DNA from: an uncultured Rhodospirillaceae bacterium
Lineage (GTDB): Bacteria > Pseudomonadota > Alphaproteobacteria > Rhodospirillales > Casp-alpha2
Direction: 5' to 3'
Assembly (NCBI GenBank): GCA_913030825.1
Contig: CAJWCU010000003.1
Coordinates: 124,001-188,000 of the forward strand
DNA length: 64,000 nt
The notes beneath the pieces are model-generated. The model worked only from the letters and a program-made list of their open reading frames with translations, searched no databases and had not been told where the DNA came from. Shown here piece after piece: positions 28,737 to 39,399 of the stretch. Within the stretch, counting starts at the first letter, position 1; every line of letters begins with the position of its first letter. Both the position numbers and the translations under genes were made by a program.

Positions 28737-29755
28737 TCGGGTGGGAAGGCCTGCTGAGTGCCAAAAGTTTGGCGTTATCGGCGGCCGGTTTTGCCGTCGT
28801 CGCGGTAGGAATGGGGCCGCTGATCGGGTTTCTTTCGAAGCGCGGATTGATGGCGGTACCCAATGAGCGGAGCAATCATTCCACTCCCAAGCCAGAAGGC
28901 GGGGGCTTGCTGGTCCTTGCCGCGTTGATTCCCATTTGGTTCTTGCTTGCCGATCGACCGGTCGCTCATATCTTGGTGCCTGCGACGATATTGGCGGGGA
29001 TTTCCTGGCTCGACGATACACAGGGGCTTTCGCCGCTGATCCGGTTTCCCGCCCATATCCTGGCAGTATGTTGGGCACTTTGGTTCGAACCGAGTTTCAT
29101 TTTCCCGCTTGAGAAATTCGTACCCGAGCCGGTTGGATACGCGATCATCGCCTTTGTCTGGGTTTGGTTTATCAACCTGTTCAATTTCATGGACGGCATC
29201 GACGGCATTACCGGCGCGGAGACAGCTTCCATCGGGATCGGTGCCACCGCCGTAGTCGTGGTCCACGGCTTCGCATCAGATTTTGGCGCCATCGGCATCG
29301 CGACGGCAGCCGTCGCCTGCGGCTTTCTGATCTGGAACCGGCCGCCGTCGAAGGTCTTCCTGGGCGATGTCGGCAGTGTCCCCCTCGGTTTCTTGCTTGG
29401 CTGGCTTTTGTTATCCCTGGCAGCGGCAGGACCCTGGATTGTCGCGATCATCCTGCCGGCCTATTACCTGGCGGATTCGACGCTGACACTGCTCGATCGG
29501 GTGCGGCGCAAGAAGAAGGTCTGGCAGGCGCACCGCGAACATTTCTATCAACGCGCAGCCATCAGCGGATTAGGCCATGGAGGAGTGGTTTGGCGAGTTC
29601 TCGTTTGCAACCTCCTGCTGATTACCATAGCCCTGTTTTATGACCGATTGGGGATCATCGGCTCCTGGTGCGCCGCGGCAGTACCGGTCACAGCCCTGCT
29701 GTGGCTGCTTTGGCGCGCGGAGCGGCGGGCACGAGCATCCGCATCGAATGGATGA
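28733..29755 (+). CDS. Undecaprenyl-phosphate sugar-1-phosphate transferase (WecA/WbpL, MraY family)
   Basis: A 340-residue polytopic enzyme that starts the lipid-linked repeat unit. Family motifs in order are MAVPNERSNHSTPKPEGGG, the acidic pair in ISWLDDTQGLSPL, FNFMDGIDGITGAE, WNRPPSKVFLGDVGSV and the cytosolic HREHFYQ. WbpL and WecA transfer GlcNAc-1-P or the 6-deoxy sugars QuiNAc/FucNAc-1-P to undecaprenyl phosphate. The WbpM-type dehydratase gene just downstream makes a 6-deoxy-HexNAc start sugar plausible. Confidence 0.92.
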   Translation: MIGWEGLLSAKSLALSAAGFAVVAVGMGPLIGFLSKRGLMAVPNERSNHSTPKPEGGGLLVLAALIPIWFLLADRPVAHILVPATILAGISWLDDTQGLSPLIRFPAHILAVCWALWFEPSFIFPLEKFVPEPVGYAIIAFVWVWFINLFNFMDGIDGITGAETASIGIGATAVVVVHGFASDFGAIGIATAAVACGFLIWNRPPSKVFLGDVGSVPLGFLLGWLLLSLAAAGPWIVAIILPAYYLADSTLTLLDRVRRKKKVWQAHREHFYQRAAISGLGHGGVVWRVLVCNLLLITIALFYDRLGIIGSWCAAAVPVTALLWLLWRAERRARASASNG

Positions 29756-29857
29756 CAAAGGGAAAGCAGTGCCGGCGGACCTTGAGCTTCCAGATAATGA
29801 TGGTAAAAACCAGGGGCGTTGACGCACCGCCCGCATGGCAACGGTACCCATAACCTG

Positions 29858-31816
29858 ATGAACCTGCTTAGCCACGCATTCCGCCGCATACCGCCCCGAG
29901 GCTGGGTCGCCTACGGTCATGATATTTTCATGGCCGCGGCGTCGTTCCCTCTGGCGCTCTATCTGCGGATGGGCGACGACCTCTGGACCCAGCCGGTTGA
30001 TGTGATGACGGCGGCGGGCCTATTCTTCACTGCCGAGACGGCCTTGATTTTTTATGTCATGGGGCTGTACCGGGGGGTCTGGCGCTATGCCTCAATCAAC
30101 GACCTGCTGGCCATCACCAAAGCGGTGACGCTGGCGGTCCTGATCTTTCTCATCGCCATGTTCGCCTGGGTCCGGCTGGAGGACTTCCCCCGGTCGCTGT
30201 TCGCAATCCAATGGATTCTGCTGATCGGGATGCTCGGCGGTCCCCGTTTCGTGCACCGCATTCTCAAGGATCGGCGGGCACCGTCGTTATCCCTGGACGG
30301 CCGGGATGACAGGATCCCGGTGCTGTTGGCCGGCGCCGGGGACGAGGCCGAGTTGTTCATTCGTTCCCTCGCCGCCTCCGAACGGGCGGAGTACCGGGTC
30401 GTCGGCCTGCTGTCCGAACGGGCCAACAGGGTCGGCCAATTCATTCGCGGGATCGAAGTCATCGGCACTGTCGGCGACTTGGCGAAGGCTGCCGCGCGGT
30501 TTGAAGGGACGCCGGACCAACCCCGGCGCGTGGTGCTGACACGGTCGAACATGGACGGCGAGGTCGTTCGTGGACTGTTGGCCGACGCCGAACGGCTGGG
30601 GCTGAATCTGGCGCGGCTGCCCCGGATGACCGATTTCAAGGACGGTTTGACCGACAAAGTGGCGCTGCGTCCGGTCGCGGTGGAGGATCTGCTGGGTCGA
30701 CCGCAGACCCCGCTCGATCGGGATGCAATGGCCGCGCTGGTCAAAGGACGACGCGTCCTGGTTACTGGAGCGGGCGGCTCCATCGGTGCCGAGCTGGCTC
30801 GTCAGATCTGCCAGCTGGCGCCGGCGGCAGTGGTGTTGCTGGATTTGTCGGAATTCGCGCTTTATGAGATTGACCAGGAACTTTCGAGAGCCTATCCCGA
30901 AATCACCCGCATTCCGGTCATGGCGGATGTCCGTGACGCCGGGCAAATAACGCGGGTATTCGCCGAACACGCGCCGGAACTGGTCTTTCACGCGGCGGCA
31001 CGCAAACATGTACCCCTGGTCGAGGACAACAAAGCCGAAGGGTTGGACACCAACGCGTTGGGTACCTTCTGTGTCGCCCGCGCGGCACGGGCGGCGGGGA
31101 CGCTCGCCATGGTGATGATTTCGACCGACAAGGCTGTCAACCCGACCAGCGTCATGGGGGTCAGCAAACGCCTGGCTGAAATCGTCTGTCAGGCGATGGA
31201 CGTCGAAGGCCGCGGCACCGGTGGAACGCGCTATATCACGGTGCGCTTCGGCAACGTGCTTGGGTCGACCGGGTCGGTGGTACCGCTGTTCGAACGCCAA
31301 TTGGCCGCCGGCGGGCCCCTGACGGTGACCGACCCGAAAATGACGCGGTATTTCATGACCATTCGTGAAGCGGTCGAACTGGTGCTTTCCGCTTCGGCGC
31401 TCGGCGTCAAAAGCGATGCCGACGGGCGCATCTTCGTGCTCGACATGGGCAAGCCGGTTAAGATCGTCGACCTGGCCCGGCAGATGATCCGACTGGCCGG
31501 CCTGGTTCCCGACGAAGATGTGAAGATCGAGTTCACCGGCATCCGCCCGGGCGAAAAACTCTATGAAGAAATCTTCCACGGCGAGGAAGCGCCCGTCCCG
31601 ACCGTGCAACCGGGCGTATTGCTGGCGACGCCGCGTCTGGTCGCCATGACCGAGGTCGAGGCCGCCTTTAAACAGCTGGCCGACGCTTGCCGCGCGGGCG
31701 ACCTGGAAACCGCCGGAGCCATCGTCGCAGACCTCGTCCCTGAATTCACCGGCGCCATCGCCGAAACCCCGATTTCCCCCGAACCGACAAAAGCAAAGAA
31801 AGCCGAACAAGGATGA
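29858..31816 (+). CDS. Membrane-bound UDP-sugar 4,6-dehydratase (WbpM/CapD/PglF type)
   Basis: The ATG at 29858 gives 652 residues; TTG at 29819 is in frame and possible. The N-terminus has about four membrane segments ([18 protein letters not shown] and on), then a CoA-binding-like Rossmann region with [17 protein letters not shown], and an SDR domain with [19 protein letters not shown]. The active site is [17 protein letters not shown], with Met433 at the tyrosine place and Lys437, as is normal in this family. It converts UDP-GlcNAc to the 4-keto-6-deoxy sugar. It is the last glycan gene and overlaps purH by 4 bp. Confidence 0.93.
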   Translation: MNLLSHAFRRIPPRGWVAYGHDIFMAAASFPLALYLRMGDDLWTQPVDVMTAAGLFFTAETALIFYVMGLYRGVWRYASINDLLAITKAVTLAVLIFLIAMFAWVRLEDFPRSLFAIQWILLIGMLGGPRFVHRILKDRRAPSLSLDGRDDRIPVLLAGAGDEAELFIRSLAASERAEYRVVGLLSERANRVGQFIRGIEVIGTVGDLAKAAARFEGTPDQPRRVVLTRSNMDGEVVRGLLADAERLGLNLARLPRMTDFKDGLTDKVALRPVAVEDLLGRPQTPLDRDAMAALVKGRRVLVTGAGGSIGAELARQICQLAPAAVVLLDLSEFALYEIDQELSRAYPEITRIPVMADVRDAGQITRVFAEHAPELVFHAAARKHVPLVEDNKAEGLDTNALGTFCVARAARAAGTLAMVMISTDKAVNPTSVMGVSKRLAEIVCQAMDVEGRGTGGTRYITVRFGNVLGSTGSVVPLFERQLAAGGPLTVTDPKMTRYFMTIREAVELVLSASALGVKSDADGRIFVLDMGKPVKIVDLARQMIRLAGLVPDEDVKIEFTGIRPGEKLYEEIFHGEEAPVPTVQPGVLLATPRLVAMTEVEAAFKQLADACRAGDLETAGAIVADLVPEFTGAIAETPISPEPTKAKKAEQG

Positions 31817-33384
31817 CCGAACCGATCCGCCGCGCCCTGATTTCCGTTTCCGACAAAACCGGCTTGGCCGACCTGGGGGCCTTCCTGGCCGATCAAGGCG
31901 TCGAGATTTTGTCCACCGGCGGGTCGGCCAAACTGCTCGCCGACGCCGGCGTGCCGGTCGTCGAGGTCTCGGACTTCACCGGCTTCCCCGAAATCATGGA
32001 CGGCCGGGTCAAGACGCTGCAGCCGATGATCCACGGCGGCCTGCTGGCCGTGCGCGCCAACGCCGAACACCAAAAAGCCATGGCCGACCACGGTATCCAG
32101 CCGATCGACCTCCTGGTCGTGAACCTTTATCCGTTCGAGGCGACGGTCGCCAAAGGCGCCGAATTCGACGATTGCATCGAAAACATCGACATCGGCGGGC
32201 CGGCGCTGATCCGCGCCGCCGCCAAGAACCACGGCGACGTGACCGTGGTCGTCGATGCCGGCGACTACGACGCCCTGATCGCCGAGATGCAAGCCAACGG
32301 CGCTGCGACGACCCCAGAATTCCGCCGCAAACTGGCCGCGACCGCCTATGCCCGCACGGCGGCCTACGACGCGGCTATTTCCGGCTGGTTCGCCGGGCAA
32401 CTAGGCGAGACCTTCCCCAAACGAATGACCTTCGGCGGCGAACTGCGCCAGGTCCTGCGCTATGGCGAGAACCCGCACCAGCAGGCGGCCTTCTATACCG
32501 GTGGTGCCGCGCGCCCCGGCATCGCCACGGCGGAGCAGCTTCAGGGCAAGGAGCTCAGCTTCAATAACCTGAACGATACGGACGCGGCCTTCGAACTGGT
32601 TTCCGAATTCACCGACGGCCCCGCCTGCGTTATCGTCAAGCACGCCAATCCCTGCGGCGTCGCGGTCGGTGCCGACCTGCCGACGGCCTATGCCCGCGCA
32701 CTCGCCTGCGACACGGAGAGCGCCTTCGGCGGCATCATCGCCTTCAACCGGGCGCTGGACGCGGTGACGGCAGAGGCCGTCGCCGACCTGTTCGCCGAGG
32801 TCATCATCGCGCCGGACATCGACGACGCCGCGCGCGAGGTTCTGGGCCGGAAAAAGAACCTACGCGTTTTGACCACGGGCGCCATGCCCGATCCCAAGAC
32901 CGAGGGCATGACCGTGCGCTCGCTCGCCGGCGGCTACCTGCTACAAGGCCGGGATGCCGGGCTGACTGAGACCTTGAAGGTGGTCACCGAACGGTCCCCG
33001 ACCGAGGCCGAAATGGCCGACCTGACCTTCGCTTTCACGGTCGCCAAGCACGTCAAATCCAACGCCATTGTCTATGCCAAAGGCGGGGCGACGGTCGGCG
33101 TCGGAGCGGGGCAAATGAGCCGCGTCAATTCATCACGCATCGCCGCCTGGAAGGCACAGGACGCCGCCAAGGTCGCGGGCGATGATGAAAGCTGGGCGAT
33201 CGGCTCGGTCGTCGCATCGGACGCGTTCTTCCCCTTCGCCGACGGCCTGTTGGCGGCGGCCGAGGCCGGAGCGACGGCAATCATCCAGCCGGGCGGCAGC
33301 GTGCGCGACGACGAAGTCATCGCCGCCGCCAACGAACGCGGCCTGGCGATGGTCTTTACCGGGATGCGGCACTTCAAACACTAA
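31813..33384 (+). CDS. purH: Bifunctional AICAR formyltransferase/IMP cyclohydrolase
   Basis: A 523-residue protein of normal PurH length. Residues 1-200 are the IMP cyclohydrolase domain: [31 protein letters not shown] and [17 protein letters not shown]. The rest is the AICAR transformylase: [29 protein letters not shown] and [12 protein letters not shown] with the Lys-His pair. It carries out the last two steps of IMP synthesis in the cytoplasm. Its ATGA overlap with the WbpM-type gene couples a housekeeping gene to the glycan locus; an intrinsic terminator follows. Confidence 0.98.
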   Translation: MTEPIRRALISVSDKTGLADLGAFLADQGVEILSTGGSAKLLADAGVPVVEVSDFTGFPEIMDGRVKTLQPMIHGGLLAVRANAEHQKAMADHGIQPIDLLVVNLYPFEATVAKGAEFDDCIENIDIGGPALIRAAAKNHGDVTVVVDAGDYDALIAEMQANGAATTPEFRRKLAATAYARTAAYDAAISGWFAGQLGETFPKRMTFGGELRQVLRYGENPHQQAAFYTGGAARPGIATAEQLQGKELSFNNLNDTDAAFELVSEFTDGPACVIVKHANPCGVAVGADLPTAYARALACDTESAFGGIIAFNRALDAVTAEAVADLFAEVIIAPDIDDAAREVLGRKKNLRVLTTGAMPDPKTEGMTVRSLAGGYLLQGRDAGLTETLKVVTERSPTEAEMADLTFAFTVAKHVKSNAIVYAKGGATVGVGAGQMSRVNSSRIAAWKAQDAAKVAGDDESWAIGSVVASDAFFPFADGLLAAAEAGATAIIQPGGSVRDDEVIAAANERGLAMVFTGMRHFKH

Positions 33385-33410
33385 GCGCAATTGGTTAGTG
33401 CTAAATAGGA

Positions 33411-33436
33411 AAGGGCCGCATTTGCGGCCCTTTTTT
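33411..33436 (+). terminator. Intrinsic terminator after purH
   Basis: A 9-bp perfect stem AAGGGCCGC / GCGGCCCTT with loop ATTT is followed by a run of six T. It lies 27 bp beyond the purH stop and should end the long transcript that includes the polysaccharide genes. Confidence 0.9.
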
Positions 33437-33468
33437 GTTGTCTAATCGGCAATATTCGGCAAATACGG

Positions 33469-34089
33469 CTAGAACTTGCGCGCCTTGATGACCTCTGCGG
33501 GCATCCGGTCCTGGCGGATGAACTGGGCCAGAACGTGCATCAACGCCTGATGGGTATCTTCGACGATGCCGTAATTGTCGCCCAGGACATGCAGGTTGAC
33601 GTCACAAACCTCGCGTGTCCGGCCGCCGCCGAAACCGGTCATGGCGATCACCGCCAGATTGTTGTCGCGCGCCCATTCGCAGGCCCGGACGACGTTTTCC
33701 GAATCACCCGAGGACGAGATAGAAACCAGCACGTCCCCCTCGTCGGCCAGAGTCCGCAGCTGGTAGACGAAAACATCGTCGTAGGAAATATCGTTTGCGA
33801 TCGCCGTGATGGTTTCCATGTTGGAAACCAGGGAAACGACCTTGGGCCGCAGATCCGTATCCGTCTGCCCGCCCTTCATGTGGTCGCAGATGAAATGATT
33901 GGCGATCGCGGACGATCCCCCGTTTCCGCAGACATAGATGGACTTGCGTGCCGCATAGGCACCGGCCAACAAGGCCCCGGCCCGCGCCAGGGCAATCCGG
34001 TCGACGGAGGCTTGAGCCGCCTGCGACGCCTGAAAGTAGGCATCGGCAAAGGCGCCGATATCGGTGAATTTATCGTCGGGAAACGTCAT
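33469..34089 (-). CDS. gmhA: SIS-domain sugar-phosphate isomerase, GmhA-like
   Basis: A 206-residue sugar isomerase-domain protein. SIYVCGNGGSSAIANHFICD (about residues 50-69) is the phosphosugar-binding loop, followed by DVLVSISSSGDSENVVRACE and VEDTHQALMHVLAQFI, the latter supplying the active-site Glu/His region of GmhA. GmhA makes D-glycero-D-manno-heptose 7-phosphate from sedoheptulose 7-phosphate for LPS core or glycan heptose. No other heptose gene is visible here, so the assignment within SIS proteins is likely but not certain. Confidence 0.8.
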   Translation of the reverse strand: MTFPDDKFTDIGAFADAYFQASQAAQASVDRIALARAGALLAGAYAARKSIYVCGNGGSSAIANHFICDHMKGGQTDTDLRPKVVSLVSNMETITAIANDISYDDVFVYQLRTLADEGDVLVSISSSGDSENVVRACEWARDNNLAVIAMTGFGGGRTREVCDVNLHVLGDNYGIVEDTHQALMHVLAQFIRQDRMPAEVIKARKF

Positions 34090-34235
34090 GCCGGACTTTC
34101 TCTCAAAAGGCGGGCGGATTCAACGCCTTATTCACGGCCTTACATAAGCGCGGCGCAGCGCTATATCAAGATCATTGGCCTAATCTAAAATTGGATAAGC
34201 CCAAGCGGCGGCGGTTAATTGCGTCGATATGCAAC

Positions 34236-37200
34236 TCACGCCTGGGCATCGGCCAAGGCACGTAGCTGCCGCGAGGCGACGGCGACCATGGACAGGTCGT
34301 TGACTTCGGTCGTCCAAAGCTCGTTGAGCAGCACTTCCGTCTGATCCACGGCCGCCTGATTCCGCGTGACCCAGGCGGTAATGGCTTTGTCCGTGTCCTT
34401 CTTGCCTTTGGACAAATGATCCAGGGCGTTGGAGGCCAGCGCCAATTGATGTGCGTAGACCTCTTCGACCAAGGCGGCGACGGCCAACTGTTGCCAATGA
34501 TCGTCGGATTCCAGGTTGCTGGCGGCGGCCCGCAGGCGGCCGAGACGGAACCGGGTACCCACGGCAAAGTAGATTTTGGCGACTTCGCGCACATCCATCT
34601 TACGCCGATTGGCCAGGCCGACGATGTCGCAGGCCGAATAAAGGTTCACCAGATGGGCGATCTTATGGGCGAGGGCCGGCGGCACGCCGTCGTCCAGGTA
34701 AGGTTTGGCGCGGTTTTTCATGTCGTCGATGTAATGCTTGGGCACGACGGCGGAAATATTGTCGGCCAGTTGCGCCATCCCGGCGGCGAATTCGGCGACA
34801 TGCGCGCCGATGTCCAGACCCGGCTTGCCATTGCGGAGGAACCACAGCGTCACCCATTCCAACAGCCGGTTCATATCGGCCAGCATCGAGGTCTGGGCCC
34901 GGGTCGGCACCTTGTTGTCCAGGGCCTCGATCTCGGCCCAGAGGTCGCGGGCGCGGAGAACCTCGCGGGCGATGGTATAGGCGCGGGCGATTTCCGACGG
35001 CTTGCGGCCGGTCTTTTCCATGAATTCCGTGACGAAAGTATCGCCGACCCGGTTGACCATGGAGTTGGTCACCCGCGTCGCGATGATTTCCCGCTTCAGG
35101 CGGTGGGTCTTCATCTCGTCCAGGTATTTGACCCGCAGGTCCGACGGGAAATACTGCACGATCTCGTCCAACAGGTGCGGATCGTCCGGCAGGTCCGAAG
35201 CCAATAGCTCGTCATAGAGCCAATTCTTGGCATAGGCGATCAGCACCGACAGTTCCGGGCGAACCAGGCCCTTGTGCTGAGCCGCGCGTTCGGACAGCGT
35301 TTCATCGTCGGGCAGGAATTCGACGCCGCGGTCGAGAATCCCGCGTTTTTCCAGCATCCGCATCAGGCGAATCTGGTTGTCCAGGGTATGGGCCCCCTTG
35401 GCCTGGGTCGAGGTCAGGGCCTGGGTCTGGCTGTAGTTATGCTTGAGCACCAGTTCGCCGACCTCGTCGGTCATCTTGGCCAAAAGCTTGTTGCGCTGCG
35501 CCTCGGTCAGCCCACCCTTGGCCATCACGGCACCCAGCAGGATCTTGATGTTGACCTCGTGGTCAGAGCAATCGACGCCGGCCGAGTTGTCGATGGAATC
35601 CGTGTTCAGCCGCCCACCCTTCATGGCGTATTCGATGCGGCCTTTTTGCGTGGCGCCCAGGTTCGCGCCCTCGCCGACGACCTTGCAGTTCAGGTCCTGG
35701 CCGTTAACGCGAATCGAATCGTTGGCGCGGTCGCCGACATCGGCGTTGGATTCCGTCGCCGCCTTGATATACGTCCCGATGCCGCCGAACCACAAAAGGT
35801 CGATCTGCGATTTCAGCATCGCGAGGATCAATTCGTTCGGCGAGACGATTTCCTTCGTGATGCCGAAACACGCCCGCACCTCCGGCGACAGTTTGATGGT
35901 CTTGGCGCTGCGCTCATAAATCCCACCGCCCTTGGAAATCAGCTTGGTGTCGTAATCGGTCCAGCTCGAGCGGCCCAGATTGAACATGCGCACCCGTTCC
36001 GCATGGGTCTTCGCCGGGTCCGGATCGGGATCGACGAAGATATGCATGTGGTTGAACGCCCCCAGCAGCTTGATGTGCTTGGACAGCATCATGCCGTTGC
36101 CGAACACGTCGCCCGACATGTCGCCGACGCCGACCACGGTGAAGTCTTCGTTCTGGATATCCGTGCCCATTTCACGGAAATGGCGTTTGACCGATTCCCA
36201 GGCCCCCTTGGCGGTGATGCCCATGCCCTTGTGGTCGTAGCCGACCGACCCACCGGACGCAAACGCGTCGCCCAGCCAATGGCCGTAGTCGATGGAAACG
36301 CCGTTGGCGATGTCCGAAAACGTCGCCGTGCCTTTGTCCGCCGCGACCACCAGATAAGGGTCGTCGTCGTCCCAGCGATAGACGCTTTTGGGCGGGACCA
36401 CCTTGGGCCCGTCCAGGTTGTCGGTAACGTCCAGTAAACCCCGGATCAGCGTCTTGTAGCATTCGATGCCTTCGGCCATGAAGGCGTCGCGCCCGCCTTC
36501 GGTCGGCGGCCGTTTGACGACGAAGCCGCCTTTGGAGCCGACCGGCACGATGACCGCGTTCTTGACCTGCTGCGCCTTCACCAGGCCCAGGATTTCCGTA
36601 CGGAAATCTTCCGGCCGGTCCGACCAGCGCAGGCCGCCGCGGGCGACGAAGCCGAAGCGCAGATGCACGCCTTCGACCCGGGGGCTGTAGACGAAGATCT
36701 CGCGCAACGGGCGCGGCAGCGGCAAATCGTCGATTTCCCGCGACTTGAACTTGAACGAAACATAGGGCTTGTGCCCGCCGTCGGCGGTGGGCTGGAAGAA
36801 ATTGGTGCGGATCGTCACATCGACCAGATTGATGAAGCGCGAGAGGATGCGGTCCTCGTCGGCGCTGGTCACGGCCTCCAACGCATCGCGCATCTTGGCA
36901 TGCAACGCCGCCGTCTTCTTTTCCCGCGCCTTGGCCGATATGCCGTCCGGCACCATCCGCGTCATGAACAAGTCGACGATCATGTTGGCGACGCCCAAAT
37001 GGCGGGCCAAGGTCTGTTCCATATAGGTCTGGGAATAGGGGATACCCATCTGGCGCAGGCAGCGGCAATAGGCGCGCAGCACCAGAACCTCGCGCCAACC
37101 CAAACCACCCCGCGCGACCAGGGCGTTGAATCCGTCGCTTTCGATCTCGCCGCGCCAGACCCGGGCAAAGGCGTCTTCGAATTTCTCCTTGATCGCCTTC

Positions 37201-39095
37201 ACATCGACGTCGCCGCCATCACGGGTTTCCAGACCGAAATCGTGGATCATCAGCTTTTGCGCGCCGTCGCCGTTGTCGCAGGAAACCTCGTGCGGGTTTT
37301 CGTCGATCACGCGGAAACCCATATGCTCGAACAGCGGCAGGGCGTCCGACAGGGGCACGGCATGGTCCGGGTGATAGACCTTGAACCGCACATGGTTGCC
37401 GGGCGCCCCGTCGGGCCGATAAAGGTGCAGGCCGATATGATCGGCGGAAAGCGCTTCCTCGATCACGACGATGTCGTTGACCGCATCGCCGGGTGCGTAT
37501 TGCGCCGTATATCCGGGCCCGAAGGCGTCCTGGAACCGGCGTGCCAGGCGCAGGCCTTCCTTTTCTCCGAAGGTCTCGGCCAGGGCCACGCCCAGATCGT
37601 CGCTCCAGGTCCGGGACGCACGGGCGAGCCGTCCTTCCAATCCCTTGACGAAATAGGCGGGGACGTTGCCCGGCTCGGTCGCGACGATCAGATGCAGGCG
37701 CGCCAGCGGCGCATCGCCCAACAGCGTCGAGAAGTTGGAGACCCGGCCGTTGACCGCCTCGCACAAAATGTCCTGCATGCGTTCGCGCAGGTCCATGGTG
37801 TAGCGGTCGCGCGGCACGTAGATCAGGCAGGACACGAACCGCCCGAAATTGTCCGGCCGCATGAACAAGGCGACCCGCTGGCGGTCCTGCAGGTGCAGGA
37901 TGCCCATGGAGGTTTCCAAAAGCTGGTCTTCGGAAATCTGGAACAATTCGTCCCGGGGATAGGTCTCCAGGATGTTCATCAACGCCTTGCCATCGTGGCT
38001 GGACGGCGGCAGGCCGGCGCGCTGGAAGACCTGCTGCAACCGGCGGCGCAACAGCGGAATGTCGCGGGGGCTGCGGTTGTAGGCGGCCGAAGTGAACAGA
38101 CCGACGAAGATGCGCAGGCCCGTGACCTTGCCGTTCTTATCGAAGGTCTTGATACCGATGGCGTCCATATGGACCGGGCGGTGCACGGTCGAGCGCTGAT
38201 TCGATTTGGTGACGACGATCAGGCCCGGGTCGGCGATGAAGGCGCGGACTTCCGGCGGCACCTTCGACATATCAGGCGAATAGGTCAGCACCGACATCTT
38301 CATGTCGCGCAGAATACCCAGACCGGATCTCTTGTCGACGGCGACCGAGGCCTTCGCCCCCGTGCCCGAAACCTTGTAATCGCGGGCCCCTAAGAAGGTG
38401 AAATTGTTGTCGTGTATCCAGCGCAGGAATTCGCGAACCTCCGTCGTCTCTTCCTGGGCGGCGGGACCGGCGGTCTGGCGGAAATCGTCGATCACCTGGC
38501 CCATGCGTTCACGCATCGGCCGCCAATCCTCGACCGAGGCACGGACGTCTTCCAGAACCTTGAGCACGCCCTGTTCGATGTCGCGTTCGCCGTCGGGCGT
38601 TTCCTCGTCGACCTCGACATGCATCCAGGATTCCATGCGGGCGCCGTCCTCGGGCTCGCCGGCGTCCATGATACGGACCAGACGGCCCTTGGAATCGCGC
38701 TTCACCTTCAAGATCGGGTGGACGATCAGATGCACGGTCAGGCCCCGGCGGTTCATCTCCGATGACAGGGAATCGACCAGGAAGGGCATATCTTCGGTGA
38801 CGATTTCGACGATCGTATGGTTCGACGACCAGCCGTCCTTTTTGCCGTCGGGGCGGTAGGCACGGACGGACGGCTTGCCGGGGCGATGGACCGCGGCGGT
38901 CTGCCAATGGCTTTTGGCGATACCGGCCAGCGTTTCGGCATCGCGGGCGTGGATGTCCTGCGGCGGCATATGGGCGAAATACTGGTCCGCGTAATGGACC
39001 ATGGTCGTGGCCTTGCCGCCCTTCAGCCCCGCGCGCATGAGCTTCGACACCTGTTTCAACAGTGCGTCGGTCTTCAAATCCCGTTTAACCGGCAT
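34236..39095 (-). CDS. gdhB: NAD-specific glutamate dehydrogenase, large 180-kDa type
   Basis: A 1619-residue protein matching the large bacterial NAD-GDH class. ATG 39095 is chosen because GGGAGGGG lies 3-10 bp upstream and MPVKRDLKTDALLKQVSK is the expected start; the frame is open 44 more codons. The N-terminal half has ACT-like regulatory segments, as in VEIVTEDMPFLVDSLSSEM. The catalytic core includes LRFGFVARGGLRWSDRPEDF, VPVGSKGGFVVKRPP and VVGEGANLGATQKGRIEYA. It deaminates glutamate to 2-oxoglutarate in the cytoplasm. It stands alone with its own promoter region. Confidence 0.96.
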   Translation of the reverse strand: MPVKRDLKTDALLKQVSKLMRAGLKGGKATTMVHYADQYFAHMPPQDIHARDAETLAGIAKSHWQTAAVHRPGKPSVRAYRPDGKKDGWSSNHTIVEIVTEDMPFLVDSLSSEMNRRGLTVHLIVHPILKVKRDSKGRLVRIMDAGEPEDGARMESWMHVEVDEETPDGERDIEQGVLKVLEDVRASVEDWRPMRERMGQVIDDFRQTAGPAAQEETTEVREFLRWIHDNNFTFLGARDYKVSGTGAKASVAVDKRSGLGILRDMKMSVLTYSPDMSKVPPEVRAFIADPGLIVVTKSNQRSTVHRPVHMDAIGIKTFDKNGKVTGLRIFVGLFTSAAYNRSPRDIPLLRRRLQQVFQRAGLPPSSHDGKALMNILETYPRDELFQISEDQLLETSMGILHLQDRQRVALFMRPDNFGRFVSCLIYVPRDRYTMDLRERMQDILCEAVNGRVSNFSTLLGDAPLARLHLIVATEPGNVPAYFVKGLEGRLARASRTWSDDLGVALAETFGEKEGLRLARRFQDAFGPGYTAQYAPGDAVNDIVVIEEALSADHIGLHLYRPDGAPGNHVRFKVYHPDHAVPLSDALPLFEHMGFRVIDENPHEVSCDNGDGAQKLMIHDFGLETRDGGDVDVKAIKEKFEDAFARVWRGEIESDGFNALVARGGLGWREVLVLRAYCRCLRQMGIPYSQTYMEQTLARHLGVANMIVDLFMTRMVPDGISAKAREKKTAALHAKMRDALEAVTSADEDRILSRFINLVDVTIRTNFFQPTADGGHKPYVSFKFKSREIDDLPLPRPLREIFVYSPRVEGVHLRFGFVARGGLRWSDRPEDFRTEILGLVKAQQVKNAVIVPVGSKGGFVVKRPPTEGGRDAFMAEGIECYKTLIRGLLDVTDNLDGPKVVPPKSVYRWDDDDPYLVVAADKGTATFSDIANGVSIDYGHWLGDAFASGGSVGYDHKGMGITAKGAWESVKRHFREMGTDIQNEDFTVVGVGDMSGDVFGNGMMLSKHIKLLGAFNHMHIFVDPDPDPAKTHAERVRMFNLGRSSWTDYDTKLISKGGGIYERSAKTIKLSPEVRACFGITKEIVSPNELILAMLKSQIDLLWFGGIGTYIKAATESNADVGDRANDSIRVNGQDLNCKVVGEGANLGATQKGRIEYAMKGGRLNTDSIDNSAGVDCSDHEVNIKILLGAVMAKGGLTEAQRNKLLAKMTDEVGELVLKHNYSQTQALTSTQAKGAHTLDNQIRLMRMLEKRGILDRGVEFLPDDETLSERAAQHKGLVRPELSVLIAYAKNWLYDELLASDLPDDPHLLDEIVQYFPSDLRVKYLDEMKTHRLKREIIATRVTNSMVNRVGDTFVTEFMEKTGRKPSEIARAYTIAREVLRARDLWAEIEALDNKVPTRAQTSMLADMNRLLEWVTLWFLRNGKPGLDIGAHVAEFAAGMAQLADNISAVVPKHYIDDMKNRAKPYLDDGVPPALAHKIAHLVNLYSACDIVGLANRRKMDVREVAKIYFAVGTRFRLGRLRAAASNLESDDHWQQLAVAALVEEVYAHQLALASNALDHLSKGKKDTDKAITAWVTRNQAAVDQTEVLLNELWTTEVNDLSMVAVASRQLRALADAQA

Positions 39096-39399
39096 GGACC
39101 CCTCCCAGGTATAGCCCACCGATCGGCTGGCCGCCGGGTCGGCGGGGCATTGTGCCCTCGCAGCTGTTCCCGCCTGCGTCGGCATTCTTCGGCCACGGAT
39201 GCCAAGGGTCGGCATTCCGCCGGGCATGAAGGAACAACGTATAAAAGCCTATAATCAGAGGTTTGTTATGGAAAGCTAAAGTTTCGTGGAGGCATTGCCC
39301 GCGCGATCCGCCATTCACCCTTCCGCCGATCGGCAAAATCGCCGATAAGGCGAACGACGCGCGACTGACCGCCCGCCACGGATAAAGAGGCCGACCCCT
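39096..39399. other. Gene-free divergent region between gdhB and a membrane-protein gene
   Basis: About 300 bp without a supported gene. It should hold the promoters of the NAD-glutamate dehydrogenase gene (minus) and the GT39-like gene (plus). A short AT-rich patch lies near 39236-39290 (GTATAAAAGCCTATAATCAG), with TATAAT on the plus strand at about 39248-39255. A 10-bp palindrome GCCGATCGGC is at 39325-39334, with a related TCGCCGAT half 6 bp further on. Confidence 0.4.

Noticed and set aside
29858-31816. Met in place of Tyr in the WbpM/CapD-type active site as a defect
   Set aside because: Met at this position is normal in this subfamily, so it is not an oddity.
36663-38393. 576-codon plus-strand frame within gdhB
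   Set aside because: Antisense shadow of the NAD-glutamate dehydrogenase coding sequence; no motif recognised.
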